A DNA stretch of 64,000 bases from Poronia punctata (Eukaryota; Ascomycota; Sordariomycetes; Xylariales; Xylariaceae), in the NCBI GenBank assembly GCA_022579005.1, contig MU401591.1:1-64000 (forward strand). The letters run 5' to 3'. The notes beneath the pieces were generated by a model. It saw only the letters and a list, made by a program, of their open reading frames with translations. It did not search any database and was not told where the DNA came from. The translations under genes and the position numbers were made by a program. How positions within the stretch are numbered: position 1 is the first letter of the stretch; the number at the start of each line of letters is the position of its first letter. Below, piece by piece: positions 26,438 through 40,200 of this stretch.

Positions 26438-29400
26438 ATGGCGACCGAAGAAGCCACTCCACGGACAAACATCATAGCCCTAGATTCGTATGACACGGCG
26501 TTATGCATAATCCCTCCAAAGCATCTTTGGCCAAGATATGACAGTCTGAGGTTCCTATACGACAAGGCATATGAAAAATGGCCACCTCATATCAACCTTG
26601 TGTACCCATTCGTCCGAGTTGAGAGCTTGAAGAGTGCGGTATCACTTCTCGAGTCGAAGTTGGCAGACGCCTCATTAGCGCCTTTCGATGTCAGCCTTGA
26701 CGGAGTTGATGTGTTCGCACACAAACATGACAATACGATTGTGTTGTGCGACAGCGACAAAAGGCGGGCGTCACGAATACAAGAATTGCGCAAGACGATT
26801 ACAACGGCGCTGGGGCATACATCGACGTCGAATTACCGGATGCATCTGACTGTCGGGCAAAGTCAGGATATCGATGCTGCCCCTCATAAGTTCTTGTTGG
26901 ACAAGGCAGCTTCGTTGCCCGCGACGGAGTGGTCTGTTGATAGGATCTATGTTTTAATTCGTGAGCGGATGCAAATTGATGGAAGCGCTTTTAGCCAGAT
27001 GAAGATATGGGGGACGAGTAAGTTAAAACACCGACATTCATTGATTTATTCTTCTTGTTCACTGCGAGGTGGAAGGGATATCAAATTGTGGGTGGGAGAG
27101 TACATCAAAAGGGGGGCCGAAAGCTAATTCATTCTAGTCGACCTCACAAATTTCTCCGTATCCAGAGCTGACCCGCCCGAACATTTCAACGAGAGTAAAC
27201 ATGTACTTAGCACGACAACTCATACACCAGAAATAACAAAAGACGGCGAATCTCAAGTCAACTACCCATACACATTTTCAGCTAAAGGGAGATGGGTCTC
27301 GCATCAACCCACCTCAGCTCAAGCAGCCCCTGAGTCCGAGTCTGAACCCGATTCCTTAACGCTAGCAAGTTATAATGTCCTAGCAGAGTTTGAGCATCCA
27401 CCTTCCGATGCTAGATATCCCTTGATTCTCAAGAATATCCTGCAGGAGTCGATTCTAGCGGATGTCTTGGTCTTAGAAGAAGTCACCGACCATTTCCTTT
27501 CCTTCATCTGCCGGGATGAAGACATCCGCAAACATTACCGGTATATCAGTCACGGGCCCCCTTATCAAGACGACATTCCACCGCTTCCGAGCCACTTGAA
27601 TGTGGTGGTGCTTAGCAGATGGTCGTTCTCTTGGAAGTGGTTACCCTTTAACCGAAACCACAAGGGTTCCATGATTGTCGAATTCACCGATATCGGGAAA
27701 CGAGCAGGAGATGTTTTCTTCCCTACTATTCTAGCTACCGTACATTTGACCCACGGACTCACAGACGGGGCAGTTACGGCGAAGAAACTTGAACTGCAAA
27801 CACTCCTTACCCACTTATCACAGCAATACGACCCAAACCCCTGGATCCTTGCTGGCGATTTCAATATCACTACTAGCACTCAGACCATTGAAGCAGCTTT
27901 GAAGAAAAGGGCTATCTCGCCACAGACAGTGACGTATCTCAAGGGTATTGAGAATACACTAGCTGGTGCCGGGCTAGTAGATGCTTGGGCTTTTTCACGG
28001 GTGCAGTTTGGCGACCCCGAACAAGACTTTGGGCGCGAGTCGGAGATTTTCGAAGGAGAACAGGGTGCGACATTTGATCCCATGGTCAACGACCTAGCTG
28101 CGGAAATTGTCGGCAGCAGATTCAGTAACAGACCCCAGAGATACGACCGAATACTCTTAAAAGGAGAGGGGACACATGCCGTTACTGGCTTCAACTTATT
28201 CGGGCGCCGGCAAGGCTATCTACAAGATACAACGCCCAGACTCTCATATGCCAGTGACCACTGGGGAGTGAGGTGCTCCATGTCCATTCAAAAGGCCGGC
28301 GATAGTCCTGTCTCTGAAGCTATATCCAATCTCTCGGTCCCAGTACATATCCATCCAGCATCCCGTTCCCTGGACAACGTATCAGACCTCAGGGAATGCC
28401 TTCAAAGTTCAGGCATCTTTCCCTCCGCGGAAGAAGCCGCGAAACGGAAAGAGGCGTTCGTGTTACTGAAAAACGTGGTATTGGATGAAAACAACCCGGC
28501 AGCTCGGGGACAACCTATATTCGTTCTGACACCAGTTGGATCCTACGGGCTCGGCGTCTGGACAACATCATCGGATATCGACTGTCTCTGTATCGGACCC
28601 ATCAGCTCGAGGACTTTCCTCGCCATAGCGACACGAAGGATTCGCAGGGCTGAGAACCGGGGCGTCCAACTCCGTAGGAGAGTAAACGCCCACTCAGGCA
28701 TGATGCTCGAGCTGGAGGTCTTGGGTATCAAGATGGACCTCCACTATTGTTCTTCATCGATCATCGCCGAAACGTGGCCGTATGCCATGAGACTGCCCGC
28801 CTCTGATGCCGTTTTCTCCTTGCCGGCACAGACTCTATCGAAACTAAAGCCGGCAAGGGATATGTCCTACATCCGTAGCACTGTTCCGGATTATGCAGTA
28901 TTCAAGACCGCTTATTACCTGATCAGGCAATGGGCAAAGCAACGCGGCATCTACGCCGCAAAGTTCGGACTGTTGAGCGGCATTCAGATTTCCATCTTAT
29001 TGTCTCTAGTTTGTAAACTGGTCTCACATAGGGGAGAGCCGGTCTCGTTATCATCGGTTTTGGCCACCTTCTTCAACCATTACGCAGGCTTCGATTGGAG
29101 CACCCAGATGGCCTTTGATCCGTTCTTCCATAAACAACTACGTTATGTGCGGACAGCCAGGGAACCGATGGTCATTCTCGGGTTTCACCCTCCTGCTCTG
29201 AACACCGCCATGAATGCATCTCTGAACTCGGTCAGAACGATTGACCACGAATTCAAGAAAGCCAACACACTATTATCCCAAGATGGCATGACCTGGTCCG
29301 AGTTCATGAGTGCGGACCGAGGATATGATGACTTTCTATCAGCATTCAAGACTTTTGTCAGAATCGACGTCCATTTCTGGGGTGTCTCGCTAGCAAAGGG

Positions 29401-30276
29401 AAGCGGGTTCGTCGGCTGGCTCGAATCAAGATGCGTAATGCTTTTAGTCGGTAAGTCTTTCTCGTCACTTCTTGTACCTATATTTCTCTCCAATGGTGTA
29501 CTAAGAAAATCTAATGTATAGATCTAAACCGACGTATTCCGAACCTCCACGCCCGCATATGGCCAACACGGTTCGTGGACCAAGAACTTTCCGAAAACGA
29601 ATCGGATTATCAAGGCTATTACCTCATCGGCCTCGACGTACTAGATGATTCCATATCCAAAGACGACAGGAAAAACACACTGGGTTCCTTGCACACTGTT
29701 CTACAGGACTTCGAGCGACGGATACGGGGAGACGGGAAATATTTCGACTCCAACACCTCCTGGATGAGTGCATCACTAGTGAACAAGTCGGACCTCGGAA
29801 CTTTACGCGCAGACGACCGTGAATGGGGAGACTATCCAGTCGGAGACGATCTTTCCGACGACGACGACGAGGAAGAGGATGACGAAGAAGAAGATGAACA
29901 GCTATATGATGATGAAGAAGGCACCACCAAGAAATCCAAATCCAAGACAAAGGAACTGCTCGTACCCACACGCCCGTCATATACAGGTAAATTCCGCTCT
30001 TCGGCAGATGTCATCAACAGGATACGTTGGGACCCGAACATGGACAGCGGCGACTACATGGTCGGGTACGAGGACCGGTTTCTAGGTGTGATGGAACGGG
30101 CCCTCGACGCATGGAAGGCGGAGCAGACGGACGAGGAATTCATCCCACAGCATCGGATCTTGTATTTCAAGCGGAAGAGCGACGGGATGATAGTATGGGA
30201 CCGGAAAGAGAGACGGGATATAGTGTTTGGAAGCGGTGTGAGTACGGTACCTTGGGGACCTTTAGCCAACACCTGA
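26438..30276 (+). CDS. multidomain RNA repair-like enzyme: 2H phosphoesterase, EEP, poly(A)-polymerase-type nucleotidyltransferase, MJ1316
   Basis: Predicted multifunctional RNA end-processing enzyme of 1215 residues, in three exons: 26438-27017, 27138-29450 and 29522-30276. Introns are 120 and 71 bases, both with GTAAGT donors. Domain order: a 2H phosphoesterase with H51-x-N53 and H136-x-T138 (the first motif is an N variant); an endonuclease/exonuclease/phosphatase fold with N273, E308, GDFN (433-436) and SDH (566-568); a nucleotidyltransferase with GS (661-662), D673, D675 and D727, followed by the helical region of poly(A) polymerases; an acidic linker (about 1074-1098); and an MJ1316/DUF504 domain (about 1122-1202, with RIRWDP, GYEDRF and PQHRI). 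In these families 2H enzymes open 2',3'-cyclic phosphates, EEP enzymes cleave phosphoesters, nucleotidyltransferases add nucleotides to 3' ends, and MJ1316 is predicted to recognise cyclic RNA ends. All catalytic residues look intact. The combined role is inferred. There is no obvious targeting signal. Confidence 0.92.
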
Positions 30277-30404
30277 CCTATCAATAGCGTATTGTACGAG
30301 ACAGCTACCTAGGTAGTCTAGGACCTAGGTTAGGTAAGTAGGTATAAACAACTGAAGCCGAAATGCGTGATATCACCTGACATGAATCTCATGCATGACA
30401 TCCC

Positions 30405-30405
<1 letters not shown>

Positions 30406-30435
<30 letters not shown>

Positions 30436-30440
30436 TCCTG
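30406..30440. repeat. CCCTGT hexanucleotide repeat
   Basis: About five and a half units, the last with one change (TTCCTG). A simple tandem repeat in the 3' flank of the RNA multienzyme gene. Confidence 0.85.
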
Positions 30441-30608
30441 CTGCCGAAATTCGGAATTTGATAATTAATTACCTGATATTACTTTCTGCGGCCCACCACC
30501 TGCACTCTCAAGTCCACTCCTACTCGTATACCTAGGTATACAATCCCACTGCCAAGCGCCAAAGTATCATATACCTCCCGGTACTTTGACCCCTCCCTAC
30601 CCATGTGG

Positions 30609-30630
30609 TGGGGGGGGGGGGGGGGGGGGG

Positions 30631-30678
<48 letters not shown>

Positions 30679-30836
30679 GGGGGTGGGGGGGGGGGGTGGT
30701 TGGGGGGGGGTGTGGTGGNNNNNNNNNNAAAACGTATACCCGGGTATAAAAACCCCCGGCCACCGGCCAAAGTAACAAATACCCCCCGGTACTTTGACCC
30801 CCCCCCCCCCCCCCCCTCCCCCCCCCCCCCCCCCCC
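30609..30836. other. low-quality G/C homopolymer tract with 10-base gap
   Basis: Nearly pure G from about 30609, Ns at 30719-30728, and nearly pure C from about 30800 to 30836. The sequence at 30733-30806 is a C-enriched, error-laden copy of 30525-30600: both contain CGTATACC and CCGGTACTTTGACC in the same order. This looks like a scaffold join of redundant low-quality read ends rather than biology. Confidence 0.75.
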
Positions 30837-31000
30837 TGATAAGAGGAGGAGTCTTTTCATATCTAAGATTTTAATGTCGTATTTGAGTCTAAATCTAAAA
30901 CAACGGGACTTCCTTCTAGAAAAAGCCAAGCAATCGTCTTTTTTCTTCTATTCTTCTTTATTTTTATCCCAAGTCCACTCTTTGCCGTTGTTCTAGGTAT

Positions 31001-31299
31001 TGCGACGTAATTAGCATGCATGCTCATTACGCCTTACGTTATAGGGTAGCTGTAGGACTAAAAGGGACTAGCTTGTTTTCTGTCTTTATATATGTAGCTA
31101 TTATTTCGCGTTACTTTTTAGACCTAGATATCTAGCTATTTATTATATACCTAATATACTAAGTTATGCTTTTTAAAATACCTTTATAAAGCCGTAATTA
31201 ATGCAAAGCCTTTAAAACCTAGTTAATGCGTTTATTTTGGCTAGACCTCTTTTAGTGTAAAGTTAGAGTGATTTTTAGAAATTTTTAATTTTTATTATA
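31001..31299. repeat. left LTR (299 bases, heavily RIP-mutated)
   Basis: Aligns without gaps to the right LTR over its full length. By hand I count about 39 differences, every one a transition. It starts TGCGACG and ends TTATA, where the right copy preserves TCGCA. RIP extends through the whole copy and stops at its left boundary, beyond which composition is normal. Confidence 0.85.
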
Positions 31300-34200
31300 A
31301 TAGTAATTTTGCTTAGATATAAGACTTATAAGAGCTTTTTTTTATAAGGCAGACTATATATAAAAAGTAAGAAGCTAGAAATTAACAATATGCTTATATA
31401 TGTAGACGCGCTTAAGCTAAAAATATAGTAAGTTTTTATAACTACTAATAATTTAATTAAAAAAACAAAAATAAAACACTAGCTTACTTTAAACCTTAAG
31501 AACTATAAAAATTAGCTAAAAGCTTTAGTATAAAAATAACGTATTATAAAAAGGCCTTAAAAACAGCTAAGTTATTGCGGTTTAAAACTAAGCAATAAAA
31601 GCTGCACAAATTAAGCTATAAAGCTAAAACTATAAAATATAACCTAGCTAGCTTGCTACTTTTAGTTTAATAAAGCTATAAAACTACGACTTAAAAAATA
31701 CTTTTAGCAGTAATTTAAAAAAACTAAAAATATAAAGGGGCTAGAAAAAAACTAAAAAATAAATAGCTAAAAAACTAAAAAAACTAGAAAATAAGCAGCT
31801 AAAAAACTAAAAAAACTAAAAAACTAAAAAGATTTAAATATTATAATAAATAAAAAAAGGTAGCGTATTTTATAAGGTATAAAAAGGGTTTGCTATACTT
31901 AAAGCTGCGTATATACAAGCTAGCAGCTAAAAACTAAGACAACCTAAAAATTAGACCTTTAATAAAAACCTTAAAAATTAATAGCTTGCTTAAGCAAAAA
32001 CCTTTAAAATCTTAATTAAATATAAATATTAGCTAATACCTTTTTATTATATTTTTTCTTTTTTTAGTTAATACTAGCTTTTTAATACATTTACACTTTA
32101 TTATTTTAGCTTATATTATTTTATATAGTTTTCTTTATTTAATACGTTGCTTTTTATAAAACTTTATAGTTTTATAAATAAAAACTATAATTTAAGCTGC
32201 TATTTTGTACTACTTAAACCTTTTGTTTTAAAACAATACTAAAACAGTTTACTAAACTTTACTTTTACTTAAAAAGCAATATTTTTAACTGTTTGCCTAT
32301 ACTTAGCTAGCTTTATTTTGTTTTTTATTGTTAACTTAAAGCTTAGAGCTTTTAAGTTAGCTAGGACTTTTACTTTGCTATTACTTTTTAGCTAAAAACC
32401 TATTTTAATTTTTACTTTTAATACTTTAACTATAAGCTATAAAAACTTAATTTTAGTTTTTACTAACTATTTTGCTACCTTTTTATATAACCTTTATATT
32501 TTTTAGCAATATATAACTTACTTTAACCTTTTAAAGCGTCTTAACCTTTTTTTTAACAGCACTAAAGTAATAAACTAGCTTAAAAAAGTTTTTTACTACT
32601 TTAATAATTATTATATAACCTTAGAAGCCTATATTTAATTATTACTTTAATATGCTTTAACTTATAAAGTTTGTAAGCAGTTAATTTTTTTTTTAAAAGA
32701 TTGCGTAAACTAAAATATTGCTTATAACGCTATTAAGCGTTATTTTTATTTAAATAATTTTAAGCAAAAATCCTTTACTATTGCTATACTTTATAACTAT
32801 AAAGAGATATTTTAGTTAAACAATATTAAAAGCTTATATAAATACTTTTAATAATATTGCTTTTTTTACTAAAATATTAAGGCTTATAATAAGCTATATT
32901 TTAACAACGCTATAGTTTAAAGCTTTTTATAAAGAATACTTAACTTTATAATCTAAGCTATTCTTTTTTTTTATTAACTAAGGTTTAATAACTTTAAATA
33001 ACTTACTTATAAAGACTTTTATAATAAGCTTAACTTTTAAGCAATAAATAAGTTTTGCTTTTAAAAATACTAAAAGTAAAGTAAAGAAAATCTTAGCTTA
33101 TTAAAAAAAAAGTTTAAGCTTTTTAAAAAACTTAATAGGCTTTTTTACTTATACTTTATTAAAGCTATTACAACTTAGCTTAAAAATTAATAAAATGCTT
33201 AATAAGCAAAAAGTATAGCTATAGTTAATAGCTAGCTAGTAACTATTATAAAATAAAAGCTTGTTACTATTATAAACAACTTTACTTTATATTTTTAAAA
33301 AATTAAAATTATAATAGGTTAGCTAAAGGTTACTATAAAAAAATAATAAAAAATAATAAATTAACTAGCTTTTTAGCTTTTTATTAATTATAATTAGCAA
33401 AGTACGTAAGCTATAATATATTTAATAAACTAGTAAAGTAGTTATAATAAATAAAAATAAAAAGGTTACTAAGGCCGTTTAAATTAAAGAGCACTTAGTT
33501 ATAAGTATTAAGTATATTTAAAAGACTTTTACTTATAACAAGACTATTTAAAAGTATACAACTTTAATAAAAACAAAATTATATACTTTAATAATTAGTA
33601 GCACTTTAAAAGGAGGCGCTTACTTAAATATATTTAATATATTGCTTTACTTAGTAATGTTGTTATATTTAGCTAAAAGTATAAAAGTATTAGAATTAAA
33701 GCATTATACTATATTTAAAAAAATAACTTAGCTAATAACTATAACTTTTACTTTTTAGCATATTATAAACTTAAAAAGCAAAATCTAATTTTATAAGATA
33801 TAGCTTTTAAAGTAGTATAACAGTTGTAAACAAAATATGTTTAACTAGTATAAGTAGCTAATACTTAAAATTAATAAAACGCTTTAGCTATAAAAAGCAT
33901 TATTAATACTAAACCTTTTACTTATACTAGCAATATAAGCATAGTTAAAGCTTTGCGCTAAAATAATAACTTGTTTATATATAAAAGCAAAGGCTACGTT
34001 TATATAAACTAGACCTAAGATTTTATTTATATTATTACTATTAACTTTAATAGCATAAAAGTTATAAAAAAGGTTAAAAAAAGCAATAATAAAATAGCTG
34101 CTAAAATGTTTACTATTAACTAATATAAGCTACTTTTTATACAAGTTTACTTTTACTAAAAGCTTATAAAAGTTTTTGCTTAAAAAAATAAAAATATTTT

Positions 34201-37200
34201 GCTATAATTAAATATTTAATTAGTTGCTTTAAAAGTTAAAATATTTAATTTATTTCTTGCTACTATAAAGAATATACTTAAAAGCAAAAAAGCTAATATA
34301 AAATAAGCGCTTAATATTTATATAAAGGCTTAATAGTTATAAAATACTAAAGTTAATAAGCTGCTTTTAAAAAAGGTTAACATTATACTTAAAAATATAA
34401 TTTTTAAAGCATTAAGCTATGCTAATATATTAATTTATTAGGTTAGCTATATTATTTAAAACGTTATAATTAAAAATAAAAAGACTATTTATATAGCGCT
34501 TAAAAATATTAAATATTAATTTAGCTAAAAAAGTAAAAGTTAGGTTTTAATTAACGCTATAAACTTTAGCAAGCTACCTAGCTTATAGCTTAATATAATT
34601 ACGCTTTTAAAATTAACTAATTGCTTTATAGCTTTAGTTTAGTAAACTAAATCTTAGCTTATTAAAAATACGTTATAATAAGCAACTAATATAGGCAGCT
34701 ATTTTTATATTAACATTATAATAGTTACTTTTAATATTTTATAAAATAATATTTAACTAAGTATTTAAAGCTTTAATTTAAAGCTAACTTTATTTTAAAT
34801 ATTTTTTATAGCTTTAAAGCAGCGTATAATTACTAACTACGTTTAGACTTGCTTTAAGATTACTATTATTATAAGCATAAAAAAGCAAAGCAAGCTTATT
34901 ATAAAAGTTATTAATACTAGTGTATAGGCTAGCCTTGTTATTAAAACATACGTTTTAAAGCACGCCTTGCTAGTTTAATAAACTAGTTTTACTTAAAAAA
35001 GCTATAGCAATAATGTTAATAAAGTTAACTATATTAGTATTATTAAAACTAAAGTATAGCTTGCTAAGCAAAGCGTTAATTTTTTATTATATATTATTTT
35101 AAAGCAACATGCTTTATTTTTTTTGCTTTTAAGTATAAATTTTATTATTAAAATAAATATGTTTTTATACTATTAAAATAACTACTTTATATATAATATA
35201 TAGTTTAAAAAAACAAAAATTATAATTTTAGTAGCATTTATTAAAAACTAGTTTTTATTATAGCTATTTAAAGTTATTAACATATTAAAAAACTAACTAC
35301 TATTTGCTTATTTTTAAAGCTGGCAAATAGCATAATAAAGCCTTATTAAGCAACTATTAAAAAAGTAGCTAATAATAATAATAATAATAAGTTTAACTTA
35401 TTTTACTATAATTAAAATATTGCTTTAGTTATAAATTATAACGCTGCTTTTTATAGTATACCTTAAAAAAATATTTTTAATATAGTGCTTAATATTAAAA
35501 AAAGTTTACTTTTAAATACTGCTAGCTTTAGCTTTTTTTACTTTAAAAGCGCTATACTATTTAGTTATAAGCATAATATTAATTTTAGCTTTTTTAATAT
35601 ATTTTTAATTAGTTTAGCTAATAATAAAATAATATAAGCTATACTATATAATAACGCTTTTATAAATGTTTTTTATAATGCTACTTAAAAGGTTTATTAT
35701 AAAGCTTAATAAGCTAGCATTGCTACTACTAAAAAAGCAAATTAACTAGGTGCTTTAGTTAAGTTATTTAATATTTTTATTATATATAAAAGCAAAGCTA
35801 AGAAAGTTTATTTTTTTAATAATGTTTTACTAAATAAAATAACTTTTTTAAGCATATATAACTAAAAGGAAGAGGCTATTAAAAAAAAAGTTATAAACGT
35901 TAAAAATAAAACTTAGTTATAATAAGAAAGTATTTACAAAAATATTTAGCTTTAATTTATAAAATACTTTTAAAAAATGCAACTTACTTAAAAAAAGGTT
36001 ATAAAGCTACTTTAAAGCTTAAAAAAAACTAGCTTTACTAATATAAAAAAAATAGTTTTGCTAAAAATCCTTTTTTATAAAAAAATAGCTTTAGTATAGG
36101 ATTTTTTTAAAATAAAATGCGCTAATAATAGTATTGCTTTGCTATACAAAATTAAAGCAGTGCTTTATAAAGTATAGTAAGCTAAAAGCATTTTGATTTT
36201 TGCGCTATTAAAAAACAAAGTTATTAAGGTTTTATAAATACGCTTTAAAAATAGGGTTTTAAAAAAAGCAAGCTTGCTATATTATAATATATAGTTTATA
36301 GTTAAAAAGCTTAAAAAAGGCCTATACTTTATTAACTTAGCTACTAAGCTTAATGCTATTATTATTTAAAACGCTGTTTTGCTATAAAGCTATAATAAGT
36401 TTATAAAAAAATTTGCTATATATGTTATTATATTAGTTAGCAACTTATTTTTTAGCTATAACTAAATTAATTTTTTTATTTATAGCTATGCTCTAATTAT
36501 ATTTAATACTTTGCTTAGGTTATTTTAAATAATAACTTTACTATAAAGCTATATAAACTTTGTTGCTTAGTTTTTATATATTATTATAAAAGTTTTTTTT
36601 AACATTACTTTTTAAAAATGTAAGCTTTTTTTTAATAATATAAGAATTAAAGGCCTTATATTATATTATAATAATTAAAAAGTTGCTTTTAAAATTAAGC
36701 AATATGTTTTAAAGCATTTAAAAAATATTAATGCTATGCTTTTTAACTTAAAACTAGCTAGTTTTACTTTAAGTGCTATAAAAAGCAAATAGTGTTGCTA
36801 ATTTATAAAAATTGTTAAGTTTATATATAGGACGTATAAAAAAAAGCCTGTTAATATAAAAGTTATTAAAATTAAAAAATAGCTTGTATACAAAAACATT
36901 ATAAATATTAAAGCTTTTTTTAAAGTTATTGTTTACTATAAGATATAAATTAAAAACTACTTTTAAATTTATATACTTTTTATTATTTTTTTATAAAAAA
37001 ATATAGCTTTTATTTAAAAAAGTAAGCAATAATAGTTTATAAATTAGTTAAAGCTTGCTTTAATTAATATACTACTTTTAGTTATTGTTAACTATAAAAG
37101 TAAGCAAATTTACTTTTAAACTAATACTTTTAAAACTAAATAAAAATATATTTTAGCTTAAAAAGTAAATAAAGAAATTAAACTAGCTTAATATAAGTTA

Positions 37201-40200
37201 AAATATTAAAAAAGCTTTAAGTTAAACTATAATGCTATAAAGTAAAAAGCTTTTAACGTTATTAAGTTGTTAAAGCGCTTATAGAACTACTTTTATAGTA
37301 TTTAATTTATTTTAAAAACTAATGCAAAAGTTTTAATTGCTTAGCTAAACAATAGGTTTTTTGCTTTTTTAAATGCAATCTTTACTTAGTAAATTTTATA
37401 TATTAAAATATTTAACTTTAAGCTTTGCTATATACTAAAAAAAAAGCATATAGCTATAAATAGCTTATTTTAATAATTTTAAAAGCTTACTAATAATAAC
37501 AATAACAAGTAAAAAAGTAACGTAAAGCAATTTATTAATACTTAGCTTAGCGCTATATTTATTAACGTTAATATAGTTTAAGTTAACTTAAAAACAAACG
37601 CAAACAAAGCTTTAGAACTTAATTATAAATTACTTACTTTTAGCTACTTAATTTAGCTTATTAAGCTGTTGCTAAAGCTTATAGTTTAATAAACTTAAAA
37701 AAGTTAAAAGATTGCTTAATTTTTTATTACTAGTATTATTTTAAAACGCTATAATAATAAACGTAAATAAAAAAGGTTTAAAAATTATGCATATTAATAC
37801 TTTGTGTACAATAGTACTTTATAAAAATAAGCAACTTAGTGTTTTACTTTTAAGCAATATATTAATTTTTTAAAAAAATGCAAGTTAATTATTTAAAAAA
37901 TTTACTTAGCTTTTAGCTATAAAGAAATTAACTTAATAATTTAATAAATTTTGCAACTTTATTACTAGCTTAACTTTATTAAAAACGTTTACTTAGTAAC
38001 TAAGTCTTATTTTAACTATTAAAAGTTATAAAGTAGCTTACTTAAAAAATAGTACTAGTATAATGTTTTTATTAGCTTTTTATACTTATAAGTTATTAAT
38101 ATTTAAACTATATTATTTTATAAAAACTTTTTTATTTTAGTTAAAGTATAGTATAAGCAGACAGCTTTTTTTAAAGCTAAAGCTTTTTAATAAATAAACT
38201 TTAAGTTAATATTTAAGTTTTTTTATAAATGTATAGCATATTGCTATAGTAGCGCTTTATGTATTAAGTATAACAATAAAAGTAAATTTAAAAAAAAAGT
38301 TATTATAGTAGCAAAGTACTTTAAATATTATGTTGCTTATAAACTAGCTTATTACTTTTAAGCGTAAAGCTTTATTAAAAGTAGGCACTAGCTAATTAAA
38401 ATAACGCTTATAAAAGTTACTAATAAAATTAAAAAAAACTAGCTAGATTACCTAAGCCTTGCTATTTTAGCAAACAACGTTATTATTTAATATTATAAAT
38501 ATAGCTTATATAAACTAGTTTATAAGCGTTTACTTATTTTATTAATTAAAAATATTATGCTAATATAGTAAGTACTATAGTAAGATTTAGTTTTTAATTA
38601 TATTAATTTAGTAGTATTAAAAGTAAAGTAGCTAAAGCATTATATAAAAAATATTAAATACGTAAAGGAAATTATTATTTTAAAGCAAAAAAATAACGTA
38701 AACTAATAAAATTAACAAAATACTTATAAAATTTAACTTAAAATATATATTAGTAACTTTATACTTTTATTTAACACTTTTTTTAAAATTAATAAAAACA
38801 ATAATAAAAAGCTTTTATATTAATAAAATAAGCTATACTAAATTATTAAAGCTATAAGTAATATGCGCTATAAGCTTGCTAAAATAAATAAACAGTAGCT
38901 ATATAGCTGCTATCTTATAAAATAGCTTTAAGCTTTTTATAAAGATAATAAAAAATATTAGGCACTAAAAAACCCTAACTTAAACCTTTAAACTACTAAG
39001 AGTATTTTTTAAATAAACAAGCCTATTAATAAACCGGATTTAAACCCTTTAGTAATAAACAATAACTTTGCTTTAAATCTTTATAAAAACTATAATTATG
39101 TTAATAGCTTTTTTAAACTAATAAACATTAATATAGTAGCTATTAACTATACTTATAAGGCTAGTATAATATAAAATTAACTAAATGCTTTTATTTATAA
39201 TATGTCCTTTTTTTAAAAACTTAGCCAAAACTACTTATATAATAAGTTTTTATTTTTAGCTTTTTAAAGGCTGCAGCTCTAAAGGAAAAAAGTTAAAATA
39301 ACTACATTTAAACATTACGCTAGCTTTTTACCTAGTCTCTTTATCTTTTTTTTTTTTTCTAACAAACCTGTTTTTTGTCTTTATTTTTTTTTAGTTTTTA
39401 CTTTATTTACTATTTAAAATTAACAGCTTGCTTGCTAATAATAACGTGTGCTTTGCCTGTCTTCTTGTTTTCTTTACAAATATTTTTATTTTTTCTTATA
39501 ACAATTAAATAGTTAGAACTATTTAAAAAATAACCTAATGCTTTTTAAAACTTGTTTCTTTATGTTATATATAAAGAATTAACGTAGTGCCCTTTTTGTT
39601 ATAATTTTTCTTTGCTTTTTTACTTTAATACTTTGTGCGCTTACTAAAACTTACTTTTAAGGCCCTAATTTAGGAAATGTTTGCAAGTTAGCTTTATAAG
39701 GGTATTTAATATAAGTATAAAGAAGGGTAGGCACTTTTTGGAGCTAATAGCAGACTTAGCGTCTTTTATTAGTTAAAATGCTATAAAACGCTAGATTTTA
39801 GGCAGTTTTTTGCTAAAGTTATAAAAAGTATATAATAAGCCTTAGATTATAAAAGTATAGTTGCTGCAAAACTTGCTTTAAAGCTTAAGATTTAAAATAT
39901 ACTTAAAAAACGGCTATATACTAAATCAGCTTTTTGTATTAGATTTAATAAAATGCTTTTTATATTAAATATAAAGCATAACGTTTAGTAGCTTTTTTTG
40001 CTAAATTAAAAAGGCTTTATATTTACGTTAATTTTGTAGCAAGCGTATAAAGTACTTGCTTTATAGCTTGCTATTTTTGCTTTTAATATAAATTAGCCTT
40101 GCTTTAAAGTTTTTTTATTTTGCTAGACTTTTAATAATTTTAATAATGCATTTTAAGGCACTATTAGCAATATAAAAAAATAAGTGCACTAGCTACTAAA

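Larger units (their letters stand above)
30277..31000. other. intergenic with hexamer repeat, homopolymer tracts and gap
   Basis: Region between the RNA multienzyme stop codon and the left LTR. It holds a CCCTGT hexanucleotide repeat, long poly-G and poly-C runs, a 10-base gap and a corrupted duplicate of flanking sequence. Frames running through the gap (Gly-rich on one strand, Pro-rich on the other) are artefacts. No gene is supported. Confidence 0.7.

Noticed and set aside
30479..30996. Gly-rich and Pro-rich frames through the first gap
   Set aside because: They are translations of poly-G and poly-C runs and include Ns, so they are assembly artefacts.
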